From positions 124,001 through 188,000 of the forward strand of contig DATMFQ010000006.1 of assembly GCA_035556075.1 (NCBI GenBank): a stretch of 64,000 nucleotides of DNA, written 5' to 3'. Under the pieces are notes generated by a model, which did not search any database, was not told where the DNA came from, and was given only the letters and a program-made list of their open reading frames with translations. Source of the DNA: 73-13 sp035556075. Its GTDB lineage: Bacteria; Actinomycetota; Actinomycetes; Actinomycetales; Microbacteriaceae. Position 1 is the stretch's first letter; each line of letters starts with the position of its first letter. Of this stretch, positions 1-8,534 are shown one piece after another. The position numbers and the translations under genes are program-made.

Positions 1-199
1 TCGTCTCAGCTACGACGGGCTCCCCATCGTCCAGGTCGAGATCGACCCGCCGCCCCCGCCCGCGACCGTCGTGCTCGCCTGGGCGCAGGGCGCTGAGCTG
101 ACGGCGCGAGCCCGCGCATTCGTCGAGCATGTCCAAGGCCAGGACTACGCCGACCTCGCCAGGCCTGAGCGCCGCACCGAGAACGCGGTCGTCACGTGA
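1..199 (+). CDS. LysR-family transcriptional regulator, C-terminal fragment
   Basis: Only the last 65 codons are inside the window, read in the frame starting at base 2 and ending in TGA at 197-199. The translated end (GLPIVQVEIDPP, then VVLAWAQGAELTARARAFVEHV) matches the final strand and helix of a LysR effector-binding domain, where 'lspaaraFvdfl'-type ends are typical. The stop overlaps the GTG start of the GntR gene (GTGA), so the two regulators are probably co-transcribed. The DNA-binding half is off the edge, so its targets cannot be inferred except by proximity to the aromatic genes. The family call rests on this short tail. Confidence 0.6.
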   Translation, partial: RLSYDGLPIVQVEIDPPPPPATVVLAWAQGAELTARARAFVEHVQGQDYADLARPERRTENAVVT

Positions 200-831
200 G
201 TCAGGAGACGGTCAGCAGCGACCTCGTCGCACGGATCCGCGAGGAGATCCTGGCCGGCGGCTACGTCCCGGAGCAGCGGCTCGTCGAGGCCGACCTCAGC
301 GAGAAGTTCGGTGCGAGCCGCGCCTCGGTCCGGCTCGCGCTCGTCAATCTCGCGAACGAGGGGCTCGTCGAGCGGCTCCCGAATCGCGGCGCCCGGGTAC
401 GGGCGATCACGGTCGAGGAGGCGATCGAGATCGTCGAGGTGCGCAGCGCGCTGGAGGCGTTATGTGCCCGGAAGGCAGCCGAGCGCCTCACCGAGGATGA
501 CGCGTGGGAGCTGCGCGAGGTGCGGGCCGGCATCGCCGAGGCGGTCGCCGCTGGCGACCTCATCGGCTATTCCCGGCTCAATCAGCAGATGGACCGGGTG
601 CTGCTGGCCGTCAGCGGGCACGAGACGGCGGCCGCGCTGCTCGAGCGGCTCTGGGCGCAGTCCGCACGGCATCAGTTCCGCATCGCGTTCCTGCCGGGCC
701 GCGCGCAGCGCTCGGTGCTCGAGCACCTCGCCATCATCGACGCCGTGCTCGCGGGCGACGCCGACGCCGCGGAGCTGGCGACCAAGGCCCACCTCGACTC
801 CGTCGCCGCCACCCTCCGCACGCTCGCCTGA
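196..831 (+). CDS. GntR/FadR-type transcriptional regulator (FCD domain)
   Basis: 211 aa. Residues 1-70 form a GntR winged helix (EILAGGYVPEQRLVEADLSEKFGASRASVRLALVNLANEGLV) and residues 75-205 an all-helical FCD ligand domain with histidines placed as in metal-binding FCD proteins (ARHQFRIAF; KAHLDSV). The GTG start overlaps the stop of the upstream LysR gene. FadR/VanR-type regulators usually repress catabolic genes and release DNA on binding a small organic acid. Two nearby promoter regions carry the palindrome ATTGTNNACAAT (5896-5907, 13061-13072), the general shape of FCD-type operators, so this protein is the best candidate to bind them. That assignment is inference. Confidence 0.9.
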   Translation: MSQETVSSDLVARIREEILAGGYVPEQRLVEADLSEKFGASRASVRLALVNLANEGLVERLPNRGARVRAITVEEAIEIVEVRSALEALCARKAAERLTEDDAWELREVRAGIAEAVAAGDLIGYSRLNQQMDRVLLAVSGHETAAALLERLWAQSARHQFRIAFLPGRAQRSVLEHLAIIDAVLAGDADAAELATKAHLDSVAATLRTLA

Positions 832-844
832 CGGCGCCCCGGGG

Positions 845-896
845 GTTGCCCACTTCTGCCGGTGAAGACGCCCGATCAGCAGCAGAATTGGGCAAC
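845..896. terminator. Imperfect hairpin after gntR
   Basis: Arms 845-859 and 882-896 pair at 14 of 15 positions around a 22-base loop, starting 14 bases after the gntR stop. There is no U-tract, as is common for high-GC actinobacterial hairpins. It lies between convergent gntR and livK, so it may end the LysR-GntR transcript. It could also be a repeat element. Confidence 0.5.
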
Positions 897-922
897 TACC
901 GGGGGTACCGGGAGGAATGCGA

Positions 923-955
923 AGGGGCCCGGCCGCCGAGAGCGACCGGACCCCT
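923..955 (-). terminator. Hairpin after livK
   Basis: Arms 923-932 and 946-955 (AGGGGCCCGG / CCGGACCCCT, 9 of 10 paired) with a 13-base loop lie 20 bases beyond the livK stop on the minus strand. This is a plausible terminator of the five-gene importer operon. A GAATGCG heptamer sits immediately beside it at 915. Confidence 0.5.
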
Positions 956-974
956 CCGCTGGGTTGGGACTACG

Positions 975-2249
975 TCACTCGACGACGTCGACGTTCTTGT
1001 AGCCCTGACCGGTGAACTGCTGCAGGATGACCGTCTGCACCGCCGGCGCGCCGTCGACCGTCGTGTCGATCGGGCCGAAGCCGAAGTCGGTGTCGAAGCC
1101 CGTGATCGAGGTCAGCGCGTCGTAGAACGACTGACGCGTCGGCTCGGTCATGGTCTCGAAGGCCTGCTGCAGGATCTGCCCGCCCATCCAGGACCACACG
1201 CAGTGCGGGAACGACTTGCCGTCGTTCTCCGTGTACTCCGCGATGGCGTCGAAGTAGACCTTGCCCTCGGGGGACTCGGCGAACGGCGGGGCCGCCGCGG
1301 CCTGGGCGAAGCCGGCCGCGTAGACACCCGGGAAGGTGTCGCCGGTCACGCCGGCCGGGGTGAGGATGCCACCCGGGGAGGCGGTGTTCGACGGCAGGAA
1401 CCAGATCGGGGACCAGCCGAGCGCCTGCGCCTTCTGCAGGTCCTCGATCGCGAGCGGCGTCACCGAGACCGCGTGGAACAGCACGTCGGCGCCGGTCGCG
1501 GCGAGCTCGGTGATCTGGCCCTCGAGCGACGGGGCGGTCGGCTCGTACGAGAGCTCCTTGACGACCTCGATCTGGTCAGCGCCCTCGATCGAGTCCATGA
1601 AGCCCTTGAGGTAGCCCTTGCCGTAGTCGTCGTTCTGGTAGAGCACGGCGACCGTGTGCGGCTCGCCGCTGGCCACGAGCGCGGTGCCGAAGGCGGCGCC
1701 CTCCTGCATATAGGTGGGGACGAGGCCGAGCTGCCACGGCGACTCGGTGCGATCGCTGAAGATCGGGTCACCCGTCTGGACGAGCACCTGCGGCACGCCC
1801 TCCTCGATCGCCGCGTCGCGCCAGGCGCGGTTCGTCGGCGTGCCGAGACCGAGGCCGGCCGCGAAGACGCCGTCGGCGACCATCTGCTGGAAGTTCGCCG
1901 CGGACTTCTCCGGGTTGTACTCGTCGTCGTACTTCTTGATCTCGATCGTGCGGGTCTTGCCGTCACCGAATTCGATGCCGCCCTCCGCGTTCTTCATCCC
2001 GAAGTACGCGACCGCGCCGTCGACGGTGCAGTTGCCGGGACCAGCGGTCGCGCCGGTGAGCGGGGTCGAGATCCCGAACGTCAGCGTCGTGTCGGTGATG
2101 CCGGGGGAGGCGACGACGGCGGCGTCAGTGCTGCTGGCGTCCGGCGCCGCGGGCGCGTCGGCACGACCGCAGGCCGCGAGGCCCAGGGCGATGACGCCGA
2201 CCGCGCCGGCGAGCGCGATGGCGCGCCGACTGCTTCGTGAGGTGATCAT
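975..2249 (-). CDS. livK: ABC transporter substrate-binding lipoprotein, LivK type
   Basis: 424 aa. The N-terminus MITSRSSRRAIALAGAVGVIALGLAAC is a lipoprotein signal with lipobox LAAC (Cys27), so the mature protein is lipid-anchored outside the membrane. The rest is a periplasmic-binding fold of the leucine/amide/aromatic-acid class (FGISTPLTGATAGPG near the N-terminus; VAVLYQNDDYGKGYLKGF at the domain hinge). A strong ribosome site (AAGGAG, 9 bases from ATG) precedes it. It is the last gene of livG-livF-livH-livM-livK, 27 bases after livM. Placement beside O-demethylases and gal genes suggests an aromatic acid rather than an amino acid as ligand. The ligand is inferred. Confidence 0.88.
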   Translation of the reverse strand: MITSRSSRRAIALAGAVGVIALGLAACGRADAPAAPDASSTDAAVVASPGITDTTLTFGISTPLTGATAGPGNCTVDGAVAYFGMKNAEGGIEFGDGKTRTIEIKKYDDEYNPEKSAANFQQMVADGVFAAGLGLGTPTNRAWRDAAIEEGVPQVLVQTGDPIFSDRTESPWQLGLVPTYMQEGAAFGTALVASGEPHTVAVLYQNDDYGKGYLKGFMDSIEGADQIEVVKELSYEPTAPSLEGQITELAATGADVLFHAVSVTPLAIEDLQKAQALGWSPIWFLPSNTASPGGILTPAGVTGDTFPGVYAAGFAQAAAAPPFAESPEGKVYFDAIAEYTENDGKSFPHCVWSWMGGQILQQAFETMTEPTRQSFYDALTSITGFDTDFGFGPIDTTVDGAPAVQTVILQQFTGQGYKNVDVVE

Positions 2250-2276
2250 TTGTGGCCACTCCTTAGTTGTCGTGGG

Positions 2277-3419
2277 CTATCTCTTGGTGATTCCGGGTGC
2301 GATGTCGGCCGCGAGGTCGGCACCGGCTGTGGGCCCACCGCGTCGGCGCGAGGTGCGCCGCCGGATCACGCGGGGGAGGCTCGCGAGTCCGCCCGGCAGC
2401 AGGAACAGCACGAGCAGGATGACGACACCCTGCACGGCCGTGGTCGCTTCCGGGTAGACCGCATTCGTGAGCTGCGGGAGCAGCACGTAGACGACACCGC
2501 CGAGGAATGAGCCGGCAATGCTGCCGGCACCGCCGACGATCGTCGCAATGACGAGCTCGATCGAGTGGCCGAAGGACAGTGCCTCCGAGGAGGTGTACTG
2601 CAGCGCGACGATGTAGAGGAAGCCGGCCGCACCGCCGAACACCGCGGAGATGGTGAAGGAGATGACCTTGTACCAGTAGGGCGAGATGCCCATCGAGGCG
2701 GCGACGGCCTCGTTCTCCTTGACGATCGCGAACGCGCGACCGAACTTGCCTCGCACGAGGAAGAACGCGAGGGCGAAGAGGATGACCGAGATGACGACGA
2801 CGATGTAGTACTGCCACTGATCGTCCGCGAGGCCGATGCCGGGGGGTGCCGAGAACGGGTTGCCCTTGAGCGTCGCGCCACTCGAGCTGAGGTAGTCGAG
2901 CCGCTTGATCGACACGCCCTCGTTGCCGCCCGTGATGTCGGAGAACCGCTTCGCGAGTGGGACCCCGATGATCGGCAGCGCGATCGTGACCATCGCGAGC
3001 GCGAGACCCCGCAGCCGGACCGCCGCGAGTGCGATGACGAGGCCGAGGACACCGGGGATGACCAGCGCCAGGACGAAGCCGATGACGATGCTGCCCTCGG
3101 CGAGGTCGCCGCCCCACCAGGCGCGGATGGGGATGATCGCGCAGTATGCGCCGACCCCGACGAAGAAGATGTGCCCGAGGGACACCTGCCCCGTGTAGCC
3201 CATGATGATGTTGAGCCCGAGGACCGCGACCGCGAAGACGGCGATCCGGGTGATCGTCTGATTCGTGAACGGCTCGGCGACGAGCGGCAGCAGGAGGAGC
3301 AGGGCGAGGAATGCGATGAGCACGACCCAGCGGACCCAGCGGTTCGCGGTCACCCGGTCGACCAGGCCCCAGAACCCGGTGTCCTCGGTCCGCACGGAGG
3401 TGGTGAGGTGCTCGCTCAT
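2277..3419 (-). CDS. livM: Branched-chain/aromatic-type ABC transporter permease, LivM type
   Basis: 380 aa integral membrane protein with roughly eight to nine hydrophobic segments and LivM landmarks: AVLGLNIIMGYTGQVSLGHIFFVGVGAY near residues 65-95 and AFAIVKENEAVAASMGISPYWYKV as the cytoplasmic coupling helix (EAA-like loop). A charged N-terminal stretch of about 30 residues precedes the first membrane segment. The start ATG overlaps the livH stop (ATGA, 3416-3419), indicating translational coupling. It pairs with LivH as the heterodimeric channel. Confidence 0.9.
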   Translation of the reverse strand: MSEHLTTSVRTEDTGFWGLVDRVTANRWVRWVVLIAFLALLLLLPLVAEPFTNQTITRIAVFAVAVLGLNIIMGYTGQVSLGHIFFVGVGAYCAIIPIRAWWGGDLAEGSIVIGFVLALVIPGVLGLVIALAAVRLRGLALAMVTIALPIIGVPLAKRFSDITGGNEGVSIKRLDYLSSSGATLKGNPFSAPPGIGLADDQWQYYIVVVISVILFALAFFLVRGKFGRAFAIVKENEAVAASMGISPYWYKVISFTISAVFGGAAGFLYIVALQYTSSEALSFGHSIELVIATIVGGAGSIAGSFLGGVVYVLLPQLTNAVYPEATTAVQGVVILLVLFLLPGGLASLPRVIRRRTSRRRGGPTAGADLAADIAPGITKR

Positions 3420-4327
3420 ACCCGCACCACCACCTTCCGGCCGAAGAGCCCTTGCGGCCGAAGCAGCAGGATGACAAACAGCAGCACGAATGGCACCGCG
3501 ATCTTCATGTCGTGACCGATCCAGGGGATGTAGGTGCCGGCGAGGTTCTCGAGGATGGCGATGCCCCAGGCCGCGACGACCGCGCCGATCGGCGAGTCGA
3601 GCCCACCGATGATGACCGCGGCGAGCGCGTACACGAGGAAGGTGTCGAACATGCCTGGCTGGAGCTGGATCTTCGCGGCGACGAGGATGCCGGCGATTGC
3701 GCCGAGCACGGCGGCGAGCCCCCAGCCGGCCATGAGCATGCGGCCGACGTTGATGCCCGACAGGGCGGCAGATGCGGAATTGTCCGCGACGGCGCGAAGG
3801 CCGAGGCCCATCTTCGTCCCACGGAAGAGGGCCTGCAGGACCCCCATGAGCGCGAGGATCGTCAGGAACGTTGTGAGCGACCAGACGCTGATCGCGACGT
3901 TGCCGATCCGGAAGCTCTCACCCGCGTCGAAGAAGAACGGGTAGGGGATGTAGTTATAGGTCCAGATGAGCCCCGCCGCGCCGGTGATGAGCGTGAGGAG
4001 GCCGACGGTCGCCACCACCTGGGTGTCCGGATGGCTGCCGATGAAGCGACGCATCACGAAGCGCTCGATGATCGCGCCCATGCCGTAGGAGATGATGGCG
4101 GCCGCGATGATGCCGACGACGATGCCGAGGATCGGGTGGATCGGCAGCATGAGATTGCCGATGGTCATCCCGAAGTAGGCGGAGAGCACCGCCATCCCGC
4201 CCTGCGCGAAGTTGATGATGCCAGTCGCCTGATTGACGAGCACGATCGCGAGCGCGAGGGCGGCATAGATCGAGCCGGTCGCGAGACCGTCGATGATCAG
4301 CTGGATGAAGGTCGTGAAGTTGAACAT
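3416..4327 (-). CDS. livH: Branched-chain/aromatic-type ABC transporter permease, LivH type
   Basis: 303 aa, about eight membrane segments. LivH signatures are visible: IIDGLATGSIYAALALAIVLVNQATGIINFAQGGMAVLSAYFG near the N-terminus and GTKMGLGLRAVADNSASAALSGINVGR as the coupling loop. The start lies one base beyond the livF stop. Together with LivM it forms the translocation pore energised by LivF and LivG. The substrate is not readable from the sequence. Confidence 0.9.
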   Translation of the reverse strand: MFNFTTFIQLIIDGLATGSIYAALALAIVLVNQATGIINFAQGGMAVLSAYFGMTIGNLMLPIHPILGIVVGIIAAAIISYGMGAIIERFVMRRFIGSHPDTQVVATVGLLTLITGAAGLIWTYNYIPYPFFFDAGESFRIGNVAISVWSLTTFLTILALMGVLQALFRGTKMGLGLRAVADNSASAALSGINVGRMLMAGWGLAAVLGAIAGILVAAKIQLQPGMFDTFLVYALAAVIIGGLDSPIGAVVAAWGIAILENLAGTYIPWIGHDMKIAVPFVLLFVILLLRPQGLFGRKVVVRV

Positions 4328-4328
4328 G

Positions 4329-5043
<715 letters not shown>

Positions 5044-5051
<8 letters not shown>

Positions 5052-5817
5052 CGTGCTGCACCCCCAGGTAGGCCTCGATGACCCGCGGGTCGGCCTGTGC
5101 TTCGGCGGCGGTGCCCTCCATGAGCTTCTTGCCGTGGTCGAGGATGACGACCCGGTCGGTGATCTGGGAGATGACGGACATGTTGTGCTCGACGACGACG
5201 ACCGTGATGCCCTGCTCGTCGCGGAGCTGCTTGACGATGGTGATGAACTGCTCGACTTCGCCGTGCGACAGTCCGGCGGCCGGCTCATCGAGCAGGAGCA
5301 GGCTCGGGTGCAGCATGAGCGCCCGCGCGAGCTCGATCGACTTGTGCAGGCCGTGGCTCAGCTCGTCGGCGGACATCTGAGCGGCCCAGTCGAGGCCGAC
5401 GCGCTCGAGCAGGCCATACGCCTCGCGCCGTGCCGCACGCTCGGCCTTCGTCGTGTGTGGCAGGCGGAGCGACCATTCGATGGGCGAGCCGGGCAGTCGG
5501 GTGTGCGCGCCGAGGACGACGTTTTCGAGCACGCTCGAGGTGAGCTGGAGTGCGGCGTGCTGGAAGGTGCGCGCGAGGCCGTGCCGGGCGAGCTGCGCGG
5601 GCTGCAGGCCGAGCACTTCGGTGCCGTCGATCTGAATCGAGCCGGCACTCGGCCGATAGTGCCCGGAGATGCAGTTGAACAGTGATGTCTTGCCCGCGCC
5701 GTTGGGCCCGACGAGTCCGAGGATGATGCCGGGCTCGACCTCGAAGCCCACGTCCTCCAGGACGTCGACGCCGCCAAAGCTGAGACTGACCCGGTCGAGC
5801 GTCAGCCTGGCTCCCAT
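5044..5817 (-). CDS. livG: ABC transporter ATPase, LivG type
   Basis: 257 aa. Walker A GPNGAGKTS (37-45), LARTFQHAALQLTSSVLENVVLGAH typical of LivG, Walker B SLLLLDEPAAGL and H-loop VVVVEHNMSVIS. The ABC signature is degenerate: the usual LSYGQQ reads LSHGLHK. The G of the signature is kept but the flanking Q is lost, which is unusual though seen in LivG-like proteins. It is the first gene of the importer operon and is divergent from ligM1, sharing a 261-base regulatory region that holds a GntR-like palindrome. Confidence 0.9.
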
Positions 5818-5889
5818 GTCGCCCCCGTCCCGTGTGGTCGTGTGTTCTGGTCCGGTAAGACACCGAACGCCAGACAGTAAACGCCCGCC

Positions 5890-5909
5890 GAATTGATTGT
5901 CAACAATTC
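5890..5909. promoter_or_regulatory. GntR-like operator between livG and ligM1
   Basis: Nested palindromes: GAATTG (5890-5895) and CAATTC (5904-5909) flank ATTGT-CA-ACAAT (5896-5907). The core GATTGTNNACAATT recurs at 13060-13073 between ligM2 and galB. It lies 73 bases upstream of the livG start and about 170 upstream of ligM1, within a divergent intergenic region (5818-6078). This shape fits FCD-type GntR regulators, and the GntR gene at 196-831 is the likely owner. Binding is inferred. Confidence 0.6.
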
Positions 5910-6078
5910 TCGCGCGCGTCAGGAGATCCGGTACCTCATCGTTATCCGCGGGTCTCCGTCACGCCAAGGTAGCGCGCTCCGGCGACATTCCAGGGCCCAT
6001 TTGCTTTCAACGGAATTCGACTAGCCGCGATGTCGGCGGTGGCGCCTACCATGGCCGCGCATTCCTCCAGAAAGGTCA

Positions 6079-7461
6079 ATGATGACGAACGACTCCCTCG
6101 CCGCCGCGCTCGGCGGCGCCCCGAACCCGATCGAGTACCTGCGGAACCAGGACTGGCCTGCTTTCACCTTCCCGGTCGCGCCCGAGTTCACGAACTGGCG
6201 CGACGAGCAGCGGGCCTGGAACACGACGGTCGCCCTCATGGACCAGTCGCACCACATGACGCAGCTCTTCCTCGGCGGTGCGGACCTCGTGCCGCTGCTC
6301 GAGTCGATCTCACCGAACACCTTCACGAACTTCCGTGCGGGCGTCGCCAAGCAGCTCATCTCCGTCAACCAGGACGGCTACCTCATCGGCGACGGCATCC
6401 TCTTCTACAACGACGAGGGCCCCGAGGGGCGCGTGCTCATCGGCCACCACATCCTCATCGACTGGGTGCGCTACAACGTCGAGCTCGCCGCTGCGGCCGG
6501 CAAGGATGTCGTCTACCGACTCGAGGCGAATTCGCACATGCGAGACGGGGACCCGACCTTCTACCGCTACGAGCTGCAGGGCCCCGAGGCCGACCGGGTC
6601 ATGGCGAAGCTCTTCGACGCCGAGTCGATGGCGGTCGCCACGAGCCTGAAGTTCTTCCACATCGGCGACTTCACGATCGCGGGCAAGGCGGTCAAGGGGC
6701 TGCGCCACGGCATGGCCGGGCAGCCGGGCTTCGAGTTCTACGGACCCTACGCCGAGGGCGAGACCGTCCGCGCCGCGATCCTGGAGGCCGGCGCCGAGTT
6801 CGACATCCGCCGCGTCGGTGCGAAGGCGTACTCCTCCTCACCGCTCGAGTCCGGCTGGGTGCCGACCCCGTTCCCCGCGATCTTCGACGAGGACCTCGCC
6901 GCGTACCGCGAGTGGCTCCCGGCGGCGCGGGCCGGCTCGGTCGGCGGCTCCCTCTATTCGAGTGATGTGCGCGACTTCTACATGACGCCGTACGACATCG
7001 GGCTTGGTCGTTCCGTGCGCTTCGACCACGAATTCCACGGTCGCGCCGCCCTCGAGGTGCATGCCGCGAATCAGCGCCGCCGCAAGGTGACCCTCGTCTG
7101 GAATGCCGAGGACGTCGCGGGCGTCGTCCGCTCGCAGCTTGAGCCAGGCGTCCCCGCCAAGTTCCTCGACTTCCCGAAGGCCCGCTACGGGCTGTACCAG
7201 ATGGATGAGATCCGCAAGGACGGCAAGCGCGTCGGGATCTCCACCGATGTCGGCTACGTCGCGTACTCGCAGCTGTACCTGTCGCTCGCGACGCTCGACG
7301 TCGACATTGCCGACGGCGAGGAGGTCGAGGTCGTCTGGGGTGAGGACCCCATCTCGCAGAAGGCCGCGGTCGACCAGCAGCACCGCCAGGTCCGCATCCG
7401 CGCGACTGTCGCCCCGGCGCCGTACCACGAGTGGGCCCGCACCACGTACCGGCAGAACTGA
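6079..7461 (+). CDS. LigM/DesA-like THF-dependent aromatic O-demethylase, divergent copy (copy 1)
   Basis: 460 aa of the GcvT/aminomethyltransferase fold used by LigM and DesA, which move the methyl group of vanillate, 3-O-methylgallate or syringate to tetrahydrofolate. It aligns along its length with copies 2 and 3 (FTNWRDEQRAWNTTVALMDQSHHM, ...GLRHGMAGQPGFEFYGPY, ...PLESGWVPTPFPAIF). It keeps the tyrosine of the VGAKAY/LESG segment (about residue 251) that corresponds to LigM Tyr247. The Arg in the YVGR motif of the other copies is replaced here (VLIGHH), so its substrate probably differs. An AAAGG ribosome site precedes ATGATG. A perfect hairpin follows the stop, and an IclR gene lies downstream. 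Family sure, substrate unknown. Confidence 0.85.
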   Translation: MMTNDSLAAALGGAPNPIEYLRNQDWPAFTFPVAPEFTNWRDEQRAWNTTVALMDQSHHMTQLFLGGADLVPLLESISPNTFTNFRAGVAKQLISVNQDGYLIGDGILFYNDEGPEGRVLIGHHILIDWVRYNVELAAAAGKDVVYRLEANSHMRDGDPTFYRYELQGPEADRVMAKLFDAESMAVATSLKFFHIGDFTIAGKAVKGLRHGMAGQPGFEFYGPYAEGETVRAAILEAGAEFDIRRVGAKAYSSSPLESGWVPTPFPAIFDEDLAAYREWLPAARAGSVGGSLYSSDVRDFYMTPYDIGLGRSVRFDHEFHGRAALEVHAANQRRRKVTLVWNAEDVAGVVRSQLEPGVPAKFLDFPKARYGLYQMDEIRKDGKRVGISTDVGYVAYSQLYLSLATLDVDIADGEEVEVVWGEDPISQKAAVDQQHRQVRIRATVAPAPYHEWARTTYRQN

Positions 7462-7469
7462 GTCGCGGC

Positions 7470-7526
7470 GCCGGTCCCGCGCATTCGTCCCGCCTGCTGC
7501 GTCGGGGAGGAATGCGCGGGACCGGC
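7470..7526 (+). terminator. Perfect 17-bp hairpin with a GAATGCGCGGG motif in each arm
   Basis: Arms 7470-7486 and 7510-7526 are exact reverse complements, with further GC pairing inside the 23-base loop. The hairpin starts 9 bases after the ligM1 stop, so termination is the simple reading, although there is no U-run. Each arm contains one copy of the over-represented 11-mer (CCCGCGCATTC at 7476, GAATGCGCGGG at 7510). The arrangement resembles paired uptake sequences that serve as terminators in Neisseria and Pasteurellaceae. Confidence 0.7.
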
Positions 7527-7547
7527 CCGCCGTGTCGCCCGCTGGCC

Positions 7548-7559
7548 TAGGCTCCAGAC
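7548..7559 (+). promoter_or_regulatory. -10 box for a leaderless iclR transcript
   Basis: TAGGCT at 7548-7553 lies 6 bases before the ATG at 7560, leaving no room for a ribosome site. This is the classic spacing of leaderless actinobacterial mRNAs. The same hexamer precedes argS, lysA and the atp operon. Confidence 0.55.
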
Positions 7560-8405
7560 ATGGCACGAGGGTCCGCGGGACAGAGCGCGCTGCAGCGCCA
7601 CCTCCGCGTGCTCAGCGCCTTCGAGACGCGACATCCTTTCCAGACGCTGAGCGAGATCTCGGAACGCTCGGGGCTCGCACCGTCGACCGTGCATCGACTC
7701 CTCGCCGAGCTCCTTCAGGAGGGGCTCGTCGAGCGCGCCGAGGACCGCGTCTACCGGCTCGGCGTGCGACTGTATGAATTCGCCTCCCGTACGCCCGGCG
7801 GCCTCGGGCTCCGGGAGATCTCCCGGCCCTACCTCGCACGGGTGCACTCGGTCGTGCGGCAGCACGCGCAGATCGGCGTCCTCGCGGGCACCGATGTGCT
7901 GACGATCGAGAAGCTCTCCGCGCGTGATGCCGTCGTCAATGGCAGCTACATCGGCGGCCGCACCGCACTCGCCTTGTCCGGCCCGGGGCTCGTACTCCTC
8001 GCGCATGCTCCCGAGTCGCTCGTCGCGGCGGTCGTCGCCGAAGGGCTCCCGCGCTCGGCGGCTCACCCCATTCATGACGCGGCCGAGCTGCAGCACTGGC
8101 TGCGCCGCGCCCGCAAGGAGGGCGCGGTCGTCGCCGATGGGTGGATCTATGCCGAGTCGCGGTCGATCGCGGTCCCGATCTATGGTCCGGCGCGGGTCGT
8201 CACCGGCGCGCTCTGCGCCATCGTACCGAACGACGCCACCCCCACCCGCCCGACCATCGAGCTGCTGCAGCAGGCCTCGACCGCGATCACCCGTGAGCTC
8301 GAGCTCGCGTACGCGCCGCACGGCGATGAAGGGCCGGGGCTCCGGCCGCTCGTAGCGAGCTCGACCCGCTCGCTCGAATGGCTCGAGGCGCAGCCCGAGG
8401 GATGA
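7560..8405 (+). CDS. IclR-family transcriptional regulator
   Basis: 281 aa. Residues 8-65 are the IclR winged helix (LQRHLRVLSAFETRHPFQTLSEISERSGLAPSTVHRLLAELLQEGLVER) and the remainder is the GAF-like effector domain with LAGTDVLTIEKL and the conserved SIAVPIYGPARVVTGALCAIVP end. IclR proteins of PcaR/PobR type control protocatechuate-class pathways, and this one lies between ligM1 and a ThDP enzyme gene, which it may regulate. A leaderless start is likely. The effector is unknown. Confidence 0.92.
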   Translation: MARGSAGQSALQRHLRVLSAFETRHPFQTLSEISERSGLAPSTVHRLLAELLQEGLVERAEDRVYRLGVRLYEFASRTPGGLGLREISRPYLARVHSVVRQHAQIGVLAGTDVLTIEKLSARDAVVNGSYIGGRTALALSGPGLVLLAHAPESLVAAVVAEGLPRSAAHPIHDAAELQHWLRRARKEGAVVADGWIYAESRSIAVPIYGPARVVTGALCAIVPNDATPTRPTIELLQQASTAITRELELAYAPHGDEGPGLRPLVASSTRSLEWLEAQPEG

Positions 8406-8534
8406 GGCGGTTCGCAGGGTGGTGTGCAGGCGCCGGGCTGAAGCGTCGCGCGCGAGCGATTAGCCTGGACTCGTCGCGCAGCAGCGCGAGAACGCGTTCG
8501 ACGGCGCCGCGGTGCGCCGCGGGAGGAGCATCAG

